A DNA stretch of 14,781 nt, from assembly GCA_903913345.1 (NCBI GenBank), contig CAIWLA010000472.1, positions 1-14,781 on the forward strand. The letters are read 5' to 3'. Each line of letters starts with the position of its first letter. The first letter of the stretch is position 1. Positions 1 through 7,139 of the stretch are shown in pieces. A program made the translations under genes and the position numbers. Below the pieces are notes generated by a model that was not told the origin of the DNA, did no database searches, and saw nothing but the letters and a program-made list of their open reading frames with translations. Source of the stretch: an uncultured Magnetococcales bacterium (GTDB lineage Bacteria; Pseudomonadota; Magnetococcia; Magnetococcales; Magnetaquicoccaceae).

Positions 1-100
1 GCCTAGCGGGCGAACCAAAATCCGGCGCAATCTGCACACGTTATTTTTGCCAGGCTCCTAAACGCTGCGGTTGTCTCTTTTTGAAAGGATGTCTCGATTG

Positions 101-1420
101 ATGGTGGAAGATTTGCTTGCCCTGGATCGTCGCCATGTCTGGCACCCCTTTACCCAGGCGCAGACGGCCCCTCTGGTGACCGCCATTGCCTCGGCGCGTG
201 GGGCCACCTTGTATGGGCTGGATGGAACGGCCTATCTGGATTTGATCTCCTCCTGGTGGGTCATCACCCATGGCCACGCCCATCCCGCCATTGTCCGTGC
301 CATTGCCCAGCAGGCGCAAACCTTGGAACAGGTTGTCTTTGCAGGATTCACCCACGCGCCGGCGGTTCATTTGGCCGCTGCGTTGGCGCAACGGTTGCCA
401 GACGGGTTGGATCGCCTCTTTTTTTCCGACAATGGGTCCACTGCGGTGGAGGTGGCCCTGAAAATGGCTCGCCACTACTGGTTCAATCGGGGCCAGCCCC
501 GCGAACGGTTTCTGGCCTGCCAGGGGGGGTATCATGGCGACACGGTGGGGGCCATGTCGGTTGGCCATTCCAGTGGCTTTTTTGAACCGTTTCGTTCCCT
601 GTTGTTTCCGGTGGATCTCCTCCCTTTTCCCGCCACCTGGATGGGTGATACCGGGGTCGAGGCCCGCGAGGAGGCCGCGTTGCAGGCTCTGGACCGTTAT
701 CTGGAAGGGCATGGTCACGACTGTGCGGCCTTCCTGATGGAGCCGTTGGTGCAGGGGGCGGCGGGGATGAGAATGTGTCGACCCATCTTTATACAAAGGC
801 TGGCCGAGCGGTTGCGTTCGGCGGGTGTCTTGCTCATTTTTGACGAGGTGATGACCGGCTTTGGTCGGACCGGTTCCCTGTTTGCCTGTGAACAGGCCCA
901 GGTGACGCCGGACCTGCTCTGCCTCTCCAAGGGGTTGACCGGGGGGTTTTTGCCGATGTCGGTGACCGTCTGTCGCGAGGCGATTTATGCCGCCTTTTTG
1001 GGTGAGACCTTTGATCGGGCCTTTGCCCACGGGCACTCTTTTACAGCCAATCCGTTGGGTTGTGCGGCGGCGTTGGCCTCTTTGTCCCTGTTTGCGGAGG
1101 AAAACACCCTGGAGCGGATTGCCACCATCGAGGCCATCCATCGGCACCGCCTGTCGGCCCTGATCGGGCAGCCCCGCGTGGAACGTCCCAGAGTGATGGG
1201 CAGTATTGCCGCGTTGGATATCCAGGCGAGTGATGCGGGGTATGCCTCACGCATCGGGCTGTTTTTGAGACAATTTTTTTTGGATCGAGGCTTGTTGCTG
1301 CGTCCTTTGGGCAATACGCTGTATCTATTGCCTCCCTACTGCATCACGGCGGATGAACTGCACCGGGCCTGGGACACGGTGGAGGCCGCCTTGCAGCAGT
1401 TGCCGCCTGTCGAGATGTAG
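101..1420 (+). CDS. bioA: Adenosylmethionine-8-amino-7-oxononanoate aminotransferase (BioA)
   Basis: This is a PLP-dependent class III aminotransferase that converts 7-keto-8-aminopelargonate to 7,8-diaminopelargonate with S-adenosylmethionine as amino donor, in the cytosolic biotin pathway. The 439-aa product matches the family length. It begins MVEDLLALDRRHVWHPFTQ, which lines up with the start of E. coli BioA. Visible motifs are SSWW near residue 50, NGSTAVEVALKMA, YHGDTVGAMS, the PLP-binding aspartate D248 in FDEVMTGFGRTG, and the Schiff-base lysine K277 in LCLSKGLTGG. I chose the ATG at 101 from this alignment; GAAAGG lies 12 bases upstream. A TTG at 71 and an ATG at 89 are in frame but give a non-homologous extension, and at 89 the GAAAGG abuts the start. 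No other bio gene is in the window; its partners would lie to the left or elsewhere. Confidence 0.95.
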   Translation: MVEDLLALDRRHVWHPFTQAQTAPLVTAIASARGATLYGLDGTAYLDLISSWWVITHGHAHPAIVRAIAQQAQTLEQVVFAGFTHAPAVHLAAALAQRLPDGLDRLFFSDNGSTAVEVALKMARHYWFNRGQPRERFLACQGGYHGDTVGAMSVGHSSGFFEPFRSLLFPVDLLPFPATWMGDTGVEAREEAALQALDRYLEGHGHDCAAFLMEPLVQGAAGMRMCRPIFIQRLAERLRSAGVLLIFDEVMTGFGRTGSLFACEQAQVTPDLLCLSKGLTGGFLPMSVTVCREAIYAAFLGETFDRAFAHGHSFTANPLGCAAALASLSLFAEENTLERIATIEAIHRHRLSALIGQPRVERPRVMGSIAALDIQASDAGYASRIGLFLRQFFLDRGLLLRPLGNTLYLLPPYCITADELHRAWDTVEAALQQLPPVEM

Positions 1421-1426
1421 GCGGCA
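1401..1426 (+). other. Inverted repeat spanning the bioA stop codon
   Basis: TGCCGCCT at 1401-1408 pairs perfectly with AGGCGGCA at 1419-1426 around a 10-base loop, so an RNA hairpin can form across the end of bioA; the TAG stop is at 1418-1420. No T-run follows, so it does not fit a standard intrinsic terminator. It may protect or trim the 3' end of the mRNA, or be incidental in GC-rich coding sequence. Confidence 0.3.
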
Positions 1427-1454
1427 TCCCGTTGAACGGCCATCAGGATAAACC

Positions 1455-1770
1455 ATGCTGACTGATTTTGAGCAGTTACCCCTCTCATCCATCAAGTGTT
1501 TTTGTGAACGGTGGAAGATTACGGACTTTTCACTGATTTGGTTCTGTGTTGCACAGGGAATTTTCAGACGACAGTGATGTGGACGTTTTGGTTGCTTTTT
1601 CGGACGATGCCCGATGGACTCTATTTGATATGGTCACCATGCGCGATGAGTTGAAAGGAATGTTCGGGCGGGAAGTGGACTTGGTCAGTCGCAGGGGAAT
1701 CGAAGCAAGCCGGAACATCTGCCGGCGTCTGGCCATTCTGGAATCGGCGGAGCGCATCTATGGAGCGTGA
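1455..1770 (+). pseudogene. MntA-type minimal nucleotidyltransferase antitoxin, frameshifted
   Basis: This is a remnant of a MntA-like nucleotidyltransferase, the antitoxin that in known HepT/MntA pairs AMPylates the HEPN toxin HepT. The first frame starts at ATG 1455, with AGGA about 7 bases upstream, and runs MLTDFEQLPLSSIKCF to FSL. It then slips: a single extra base near 1536 makes TGA in the downstream frame. The downstream frame reads FGSVLHREFSDDSDVDVLV, which contains the family's GS-x9-DxD metal/nucleotide motif, and continues to TGA at 1768-1770. Removing one base would restore a normal protein of about 104 aa. A GTG at 1546 could start the second frame but would lose the GS motif. 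The end overlaps the hepT start by 11 bases, the usual arrangement for this pair. The family call is firm. Whether the shift is a true mutation or a sequencing error cannot be told here. Confidence 0.75.
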
Positions 1771-1845
1771 TACCGGCTACCTGATGGACATGTTGGATTC
1801 CGCCAGACTGGCTGTGGATTATCTGGAGGGGATCGACAAGATCCG
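1760..1845 (+). pseudogene. HepT-like (DUF86, HEPN) toxin, truncated 5' fragment
   Basis: ATG 1760 opens a frame beginning MERDTGYLMDMLDSARLAVD and continuing YLEGIDK, which matches the first helix of HepT/DUF86 HEPN ribonucleases. After about residue 27 the similarity stops and the frame runs on, as meaningless sequence antisense to the helicase gene, to a stop at 1940-1942. The rest of the family, including the catalytic R-x4-6-H motif, is absent, so no RNase activity is expected. The break lies within a few bases of the helicase stop codon (1846-1848 on the other strand). This suggests that one deletion or rearrangement removed the hepT 3' end together with whatever lay downstream of the helicase gene. 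The start lies inside the end of the mntA remnant, as in intact operons. Confidence 0.7.
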
Positions 1846-4800
1846 TCACCCTCGAATAAGGGCCAGCAAATCCTCCTCGGACAGTCGAACCGAGCTGTCC
1901 GTTCCGTCCAGGAGGGCATCGGCCAGATCCCGTTTGTTTTGATGGAGGGAGAGCATCTTTTCCTCGATGCTGTTTTGGACGATCAGACGGTAGACCGTGA
2001 CGGGGCGGTTTTGGCCAATGCGGTGGGCGCGGTCTGAGGCCTGATCCTCCACGGCCGGATTCCACCAGGGGTCCAGATGGATGACATAATCCGCCGCCGT
2101 CAAATTCAACCCCAATCCACCGGCCTTCAGGCTGATCAGGAAGAGATCCCCTTCACCCGCCTGAAAGGCGTTGACCCGTTTTTCCCGTTCCCTGGCCGGG
2201 GTGGAGCCGTCCAGATATTGATAATGGATCCCCTGGGCGTCCAGAGAGGCCCTTACCCGGTCCAATTGTCCCACAAATTGACTGAAAACCAGGGCTTTGT
2301 GGCGATTGCGGATCAACTCTTCTGCCAGTTCCAGGAACAGGGTGAGTTTGGCCCCTGGCAGGGTGTTTTCCGGGTCCACGAGGCCAGGGTGGCAACAGGC
2401 CTGACGCAGACGGGTGATCTCGGCCAGGATGCGAAAACGTCGCCGCCCCGGCTCTTCTTCCAGCCCTTCCAGTGCCTCCAGTGCCCTTTTCCGCAATGCC
2501 TCATGAAAAACCCGTTCTTCATCGGGCAGTTCCACCTCCAGGGTGACATCGGTCCGGGGGGGCAGCTCGGAGAGCACCATGCTCTTGGTGCGCCGCAAAA
2601 TGAAGGGCCGGACCAGGGCACGCAACGCCTGCAGGGCGTTGGCATCGCGGTTTTTTTCGATGGGAGCGGCAAACCGTTTCTGGAAGCCCTCCCGTGATCC
2701 CAACAGGTGGGGGTTGATCACCTGGAAAAGGCTCCACAACTCATCCAGATAATTTTCAATGGGGGTGCCGGAGAGGGCCATGCGAAAGGCCGCGTTCAAC
2801 TTTCGACTGGCCTGGGCGCGGCGGGTCTCCGCATTCTTGATCGCCTGGGCCTCGTCCAGAATCAGAACCTGCCAATGTATTTCCGCCAGGCGATCCACTT
2901 CCACCTGGAGCAGACCATAGCTCGTGACCAACACGTCCATAGGCCCCAGGGCGGCGAGCAGACCGGCCCGGTCGGCGGTGGCCGCCAGGCGGTGGACCGT
3001 GAGCACGGGGGCAAAGCGGGCCATCTCCCGTTCCCAGTTGTGGCAAACCGAGGTGGGGGCGATGACCAGACAGGGGCCTTTGGGGGCCAACTCCAGCAGG
3101 AGCGCGATGGCCTGCACCGTTTTGCCGAGTCCCATGTCGTCCGCCAGACAGGCCCCGGCCCCCCAGTGGGCCAGGCGGGAGAGCCATTGAAACCCCTCTG
3201 TCTGGTAATCCCGCAACTCGGCCTGCAAGGTGGAGGGGACAACGGGCAGACGGGCATTGGCCTCGCGAATACGGTGGGAGAGGTCATGCCAGGCCCGGTC
3301 GGCCTTGACCTCGCCGCTCTCATCGAGCAACTCCTGCATCGCCAGGGCACCCAGAGTGGCCAGTTTTCGACCTTCCCGACCGGGTTCGGTCATGGACCGC
3401 AGCCGTTCCAACTGTTTCTGGAAATGGCCGGTCAAGGTGACAAAGCGGCCATCATCCAGGGGAATAAACCGTCCCTTGGCCTGATCGAGACGCTCCAGCA
3501 GCTTGTCCATGGCGATGACCTGCCCTTTGTCCAACCGGATTTCGCCATTGAGGTGAAACCAGTCCCGGCCCTGCTTGACGTTGAGGACCATTTGCCGGGC
3601 CGAGACGGGCTGAAAGACGCGCAGGGGCTTGCCTTCCGGCCATTCGACGGTGAGGGGATGCGGGCAGACCTGCAACTCCAGCAGGAGTTCCAGTCCGGGT
3701 TCCAACCCCTCGGCCACCCCTTCAAACCCCCCATCCAGGAGTTGTTGCAGCAGGGGACAGGCGGCATGGACCAGGGCCAGTGCCTGGCGTTCGCCGTTCA
3801 GGTTGCGGTTGGCGCGTCGCTGTTCCCGGTCCACGGTGGCCAGCACGGACCGGCTGCCTTGACCGGGCAGATAATAAGGCCCCTGGTTGCCGAAGGGGCG
3901 CACATGGATGCCCACCGTCAGCCCCCGTTCGATGGGCCGCATCAGCAGCACGGGGGTGGTCTCTCCTTCCACGGCGGCAATCTCCAGGTCGGCGATATCC
4001 GCGCGAATGGGCAGGGAGAGTCCCTGTTCCCGGAGCAGGGCCGTCACCTGCTCCTTGGCCTGACGGGGTATTTCCAGCCCCTGAGTGCCCAGAATGGCGC
4101 GCAAGGCCAAGGATTTTTCGGAAAACTCGATGATCCGAAAACGGGTGGGCGTCTCTTCCTCGATAAAGACGGTGGGGCGGTCGTGGTGGTGCGAAAGGGC
4201 GAAACGATAGCCATGGAGGGTGCCATTCACCACCAGTTCCAGGGGATAGGCCATCAACTCAACCAGACGGCCCCGGTGGTTGGCATCAAACAGGACCGGA
4301 TGTCCAATCAGGGCCAACAGGGTCTTGTCCACCTCAAAAAAATAGTTGTCATTGTGTGACCAGCCGTGGCTCTCCTTGCGCAGGGTACGCAGGGCGCGGC
4401 GATCATGATCGGTCAGATAGTGGAGACGGGGATCCTGTTCGTAGATTCGTTTTGTGGCGATGGCGCGGCCATCGCTCCAACCCTGACGGCCCCGGAACGA
4501 CTGTTCCATCACCTCCACTGTCTGTTGTTTGAAATCGACAAACCAGGCCAGCCGCTTGGTGGTGGTGCCGGTCCGTTCCGGGGCCTGGGGTTTGCCGGTG
4601 CGCAACAACACCGACAAACTGTCAAAGGCCCGTTCCCAGGGGGGACGGACCTGGATGATTTGGGTAAAATCGACCCATTGGGTGGATTGTGTGGATAATC
4701 CATCGATGCGGGCGAGAAGGGTGTGATGAATGTGGGCCAGCAGGGGCAAAATCTCCCCTATCCGGGTGGCCTGTTTTTCCAGGTAGGGGCGATGGCGTCG

Positions 4801-6027
4801 GATCAACTCGGCATCCATGAAATATTCGGCCAGGCAGAGACAGGCGGCGGAGAGGGGTTCACCGGGCATGTTGGCCCGCACGATTTTGAGCAGGGCCACC
4901 GCTTTGGCCTCCAATCCTTGTACCAGGAAGAGCATGGCTTGAATGGCCATGAACCCGAATCGGTATCGATTGCCCTCCAGGACAACCGCATCCAGGTTGG
5001 TCTGGATCTCCGCGTGGAAGGTGCTGTCGTTGGCGGCAATCAGGGCCAGCAAAAAATAGAGGCCGTTGATGCCATCCAGAAAGATTTTGCGTTTGTGGGT
5101 GTACTGGCGGAAGGCTTTCAAAGAGACCCGATACAGGTCGATGGCGATGGCGTTCTCCCCGGACAGGAAGGCCACGGCCCCCTGGAAGGCCGGTTGCATG
5201 AACCCCCCTTCGTCATCCATGATGGCGATTTCCCGCCGCAGGCGCGCCAGGTTGCCGGACAGCAAATAAAATTCCGGTGTCCAGGCGGTGAAGTGGGCAA
5301 AGTCGGTCGATTCTTCCCGTTCCAGGTAGTGGTCCAGCATGGCAGTAAAACCGGGGCTGCTCTGGCCCGTGGTCAGGAAACCGTCCAGTTTGATCTTGAA
5401 AAGGGCGTAACGAATCAAATGGGTGCGCCGAAGCAGCCAATCCAGGGAGAGGGGGGTGTTCAGGAACAGGGAGACCAGCAGGTGTGGTCCCAGATAGGTG
5501 TGGTAATTTTTTTCGTACATATCCCGGAGCGTCCGGTAGGTGGCCTCATTGTTGGCATAAATGGACAGGCGCAGATGCCGCAGGGCGTTGGCGTTGTTCA
5601 TTATGTTGACCGGGTAGACATATTTTGGAAATTCGACGGGAAATCGGGTCTGGATCACCTTCAGACAGGGGCCACCCAGTGGGCTGTCCACGAGGTCGGC
5701 GGTGACGGGATGCAGCAGATCGGGCGGGCAGAGATGTTTTTCGTCCAGCAACCCTTGTCTCTGCAGATCGTCCAGTAGGGTGCCGAGGTTGATCAGGTTC
5801 CAGCCTTTGCCTTCCGGGGAGAGGGGTCTGGTGGCCACCAGGAGGCTGAGGAAGGGGGTTTTTGCCATCATCTGGTCGCCGATCAGGGCCTTCATCCCCA
5901 TGACCAGCTTGGCGTTTGGGGCGAGGGCGTGATAGCGTGCCAGACGTTCACTGTCCTGGTCGGTCGGGGTGTCGTCCGGGGTGTTGGATGGGGTGGGCAT
6001 GGGTCCAATGGGTTGTGTGGTTGTCAT
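1846..6027 (-). CDS. Large SNF2-family DEAD/DEAH-like helicase with long N-terminal region
   Basis: This encodes a double-stranded-DNA translocase ATPase of the SNF2/Rad54 group, about 1393 aa. From ATG 6027, residues ~1-870 precede the motor. The first ~480 include helical, TPR-like stretches (for example AFQGAVAFLSGENAIAIDLY), and ~750-880 resembles the region often found before bacterial SNF2 motors (WFHLNGEIRLDKGQVIAMDK). The motor is complete: Walker A DDMGLGKT with K969, motif II DEAQ at ~1058, SGTPIENYLDELWSLF, FSQFVGQLD, YLDGSTPAREREKRV, SLKAGGLGLNLT, and motif VI QASDRAHRIGQ at ~1330. A GTG at 6054 is also in frame; neither start has a clear ribosome site. It stands alone, with toxin-antitoxin genes on both sides, and could serve DNA repair, transcription recycling or phage defence. 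The specific role is unknown. No terminator separates its end from the hepT remnant. Confidence 0.9.
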   Translation of the reverse strand: MTTTQPIGPMPTPSNTPDDTPTDQDSERLARYHALAPNAKLVMGMKALIGDQMMAKTPFLSLLVATRPLSPEGKGWNLINLGTLLDDLQRQGLLDEKHLCPPDLLHPVTADLVDSPLGGPCLKVIQTRFPVEFPKYVYPVNIMNNANALRHLRLSIYANNEATYRTLRDMYEKNYHTYLGPHLLVSLFLNTPLSLDWLLRRTHLIRYALFKIKLDGFLTTGQSSPGFTAMLDHYLEREESTDFAHFTAWTPEFYLLSGNLARLRREIAIMDDEGGFMQPAFQGAVAFLSGENAIAIDLYRVSLKAFRQYTHKRKIFLDGINGLYFLLALIAANDSTFHAEIQTNLDAVVLEGNRYRFGFMAIQAMLFLVQGLEAKAVALLKIVRANMPGEPLSAACLCLAEYFMDAELIRRHRPYLEKQATRIGEILPLLAHIHHTLLARIDGLSTQSTQWVDFTQIIQVRPPWERAFDSLSVLLRTGKPQAPERTGTTTKRLAWFVDFKQQTVEVMEQSFRGRQGWSDGRAIATKRIYEQDPRLHYLTDHDRRALRTLRKESHGWSHNDNYFFEVDKTLLALIGHPVLFDANHRGRLVELMAYPLELVVNGTLHGYRFALSHHHDRPTVFIEEETPTRFRIIEFSEKSLALRAILGTQGLEIPRQAKEQVTALLREQGLSLPIRADIADLEIAAVEGETTPVLLMRPIERGLTVGIHVRPFGNQGPYYLPGQGSRSVLATVDREQRRANRNLNGERQALALVHAACPLLQQLLDGGFEGVAEGLEPGLELLLELQVCPHPLTVEWPEGKPLRVFQPVSARQMVLNVKQGRDWFHLNGEIRLDKGQVIAMDKLLERLDQAKGRFIPLDDGRFVTLTGHFQKQLERLRSMTEPGREGRKLATLGALAMQELLDESGEVKADRAWHDLSHRIREANARLPVVPSTLQAELRDYQTEGFQWLSRLAHWGAGACLADDMGLGKTVQAIALLLELAPKGPCLVIAPTSVCHNWEREMARFAPVLTVHRLAATADRAGLLAALGPMDVLVTSYGLLQVEVDRLAEIHWQVLILDEAQAIKNAETRRAQASRKLNAAFRMALSGTPIENYLDELWSLFQVINPHLLGSREGFQKRFAAPIEKNRDANALQALRALVRPFILRRTKSMVLSELPPRTDVTLEVELPDEERVFHEALRKRALEALEGLEEEPGRRRFRILAEITRLRQACCHPGLVDPENTLPGAKLTLFLELAEELIRNRHKALVFSQFVGQLDRVRASLDAQGIHYQYLDGSTPAREREKRVNAFQAGEGDLFLISLKAGGLGLNLTAADYVIHLDPWWNPAVEDQASDRAHRIGQNRPVTVYRLIVQNSIEEKMLSLHQNKRDLADALLDGTDSSVRLSEEDLLALIRG

Positions 6028-6080
6028 GTGATCCGTCTGGTTCGGGATGGGCACGGTTCATTATGGATGGGGAGGGTGTC

Positions 6081-6105
6081 TTTATATGTCAGGCGTCATT
6101 TTCCA
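6081..6105 (-). promoter_or_regulatory. Possible promoter of the SNF2 helicase gene
   Basis: On the minus strand a TATAAA (6081-6086) lies in the gap between the HTH antitoxin gene and the helicase, with a TTG-rich segment about 17 to 19 bases upstream (TTGTGTTGG). The -35 match is poor. The gap is also short enough for the helicase to be read through from the toxin-antitoxin operon. This is a weak call. Confidence 0.25.
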
Positions 6106-6114
6106 ACACAAGCC

Positions 6115-6483
6115 TTATGGAATCAATACCTGTTCAGGAATGCCCATTTTTTTGGCCAACCTGGTCAACAGATCGCCCTCTGGGGCCAAAACACCCTTTT
6201 CGATTTGCCTTATTTCTGCAACGGCCACGCCCGCCCTCTCTGCCAGCCCCTCTATGGTCAAACCACGGTATTCACGCCACAGCTTGACGGGTGATTCTCC
6301 GGCCAGTTCCCGCCGCAACAGATCATCCGGGATGCGAAAGCCATCGTCGCGGAGATGGAAGTCGTTCAACGCCTGGGCGTCTGTGGCCTCTTCGACCAAG
6401 GCAGCCAACCTCTCATACAAGGCGTAAGGCAGAATGGCGTATTCCCGTTTTCCATTGTTCTCGATAAACTGTACATTATTCAC
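6115..6483 (-). CDS. XRE-family HTH antitoxin of RelE-type toxin
   Basis: This encodes a 122-aa DNA-binding antitoxin. The N-terminal part (VQFIENNGKREYAILPYALYERL within residues 4-26) is the segment typical of this antitoxin group. The C-terminal part, about residues 65-101 (PVKLWREYRGLTIEGLAERAGV, then EIRQIEKG), is a canonical XRE helix-turn-helix. The protein probably neutralises the toxin encoded just upstream and represses the operon. I chose the GTG at 6483: GAGGAGG stands 9 bases before it, and GTGA overlaps the toxin stop codon by four bases, indicating translational coupling. The open frame continues further upstream only as antisense-like sequence inside the toxin gene. The toxin-first order, with the HTH antitoxin second, is common in HigBA/RelE-XRE pairs. 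Confidence 0.88.
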   Translation of the reverse strand: MNNVQFIENNGKREYAILPYALYERLAALVEEATDAQALNDFHLRDDGFRIPDDLLRRELAGESPVKLWREYRGLTIEGLAERAGVAVAEIRQIEKGVLAPEGDLLTRLAKKMGIPEQVLIP

Positions 6484-6740
6484 GAATAAAAACCTCCTCG
6501 TGAGCCGATTTTGAGGATCTCGATATACAACGCATCGTGGTGAATGGCATACAATATGCACCAATCTCCCACCCGCAACCGGAATTCCGGTCTTCCGACC
6601 AGTCTCTTGATGTTTGGATTGGGGGTGAATGGATTTTCCGCCAATCCATCAATTTTGTTCAAAATGAGGTCACTTGTTTCGCGTGACATGGATTTCAGTG
6701 ACTTGCGTGCGTCATTGCTGTATTCCACACGATATTTCAC
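6480..6740 (-). CDS. RelE/ParE-superfamily toxin
   Basis: This encodes an 86-aa protein, MKYRVEYSNDARKSLKSMSR and onward, with the RelE/ParE fold signature: an N-terminal strand, two helices with the basic segment NIKRLVGRPEF, then RLRVGDWCILYAI and the C-terminal strand LYIEILKIGSRGGFYS. RelE proteins cleave mRNA at the ribosome and ParE proteins poison gyrase; the sequence does not decide between them, but length and partner favour the RelE/HigB type. I chose the GTG at 6740, which has GAGGA five bases upstream. The start lies inside the last 29 bases of the DUF1778 frame, and the stop overlaps the HTH antitoxin start, so all three genes would be translated in a coupled way. The C-terminus is intact, so the toxin is plausibly functional. 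Confidence 0.87.
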   Translation of the reverse strand: MKYRVEYSNDARKSLKSMSRETSDLILNKIDGLAENPFTPNPNIKRLVGRPEFRLRVGDWCILYAIHHDALYIEILKIGSRGGFYS

Positions 6741-6897
6741 GATCTTCCTCTGCCGTTCGCCGCGTAGCATCCAGAATGAACGCATCCTGGGATTGCCCCA
6801 ATACCTGGGCGGCACGGTCAATCAGGCTCTTTTCCTCTGGATGAGTACGGATCTCGATTTTTTCTTGTGGTGGCTTCTGTGTCAACAATGCGAGCAT
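6712..6897 (-). CDS. Short DUF1778 (TacA-like, RHH) antitoxin-type protein, C-terminally truncated
   Basis: This encodes 61 aa: MLALLTQKPPQEKIEIRT, then PEEKSLIDRAAQVLGQSQDAFILDATRRTAEED. The core matches DUF1778 antitoxins, which have a ribbon-helix-helix DNA-binding N-terminus and a C-terminal tail that wraps the partner GNAT toxin. Family members are typically around 90 aa. Here the tail is replaced by REISCGIQQ, and the frame ends inside the RelE gene. The DNA-binding part is retained and the tail is lost; no GNAT acetyltransferase follows. AGGGAGA sits about 8 bases before ATG 6897. It may be a leftover of an older TacAT module, or a retained RHH autorepressor for the RelE/HTH pair. The family call is reasonable; function is uncertain. 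Confidence 0.65.
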   Translation of the reverse strand: MLALLTQKPPQEKIEIRTHPEEKSLIDRAAQVLGQSQDAFILDATRRTAEEDREISCGIQQ

Positions 6898-6934
6898 GGC
6901 ACGGTCTCCCTGGTGCAGTCTCCTTTCCTGTGCG

Positions 6935-6968
6935 TGTCAGGATACCACGGATCCATGACACCCGTCAG
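6935..6968 (-). promoter_or_regulatory. Candidate promoter/operator of the toxin-antitoxin operon
   Basis: On the minus strand CTGACG (6963-6968) and TATCCT (6939-6944) are 18 bases apart, about 40 bases before the DUF1778 start. An imperfect dyad with TGTCA/TGACA ends (6935-6960) covers the -10 element and most of the spacer, where an autorepressor of a toxin-antitoxin operon would be expected to bind. Both elements deviate from consensus. Confidence 0.35.
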
Positions 6969-7139
6969 CCCCTTTTTTTCATTTGATTGGTGTTTCGGAT
7001 TTGAATCGACTCCTGGCGCGGTGCAGTCGGGTGAACCCTTGACCCGGATGGTTCCGATTGTCCATGCTCTTTTGATGTGGATTGCCTTTTTTGGCGGCAT
7101 CGCGAACAGCTCCGGGCAGACGAAGGGGAGGCACAATAC
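6969..7139. other. Divergent intergenic region between the toxin-antitoxin operon and cysZ
   Basis: I see no credible gene here. A TTGACC at 7039-7044 could be a -35 element for cysZ, but no good -10 follows at the usual distance. The cysZ ribosome site GGGGAGG lies near the right end, about 8 bases before ATG 7140. Confidence 0.4.

Noticed and set aside
3..103. Open frame ending in TGA that overlaps the bioA ATG as TGATG, possibly the tail of an upstream gene
   Set aside because: Only about 32 codons are visible and they match no family I recognise. A stretch this short can stay open by chance in GC-rich DNA, and a second frame is also open here until base 61.
1530..1550. Programmed frameshift as the explanation for the broken mntA
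   Set aside because: No slippery heptamer, internal ribosome-like site or obvious stimulatory structure is visible at the shift, and the partner hepT is also broken. Plain decay, or a read error, is simpler.
2707..4359. 550-codon open frame on the plus strand inside the helicase gene
   Set aside because: It is antisense to clearly conserved SNF2 sequence, has low-complexity G/Q-rich composition and no recognisable domain; it is a shadow of the GC-rich codon pattern.
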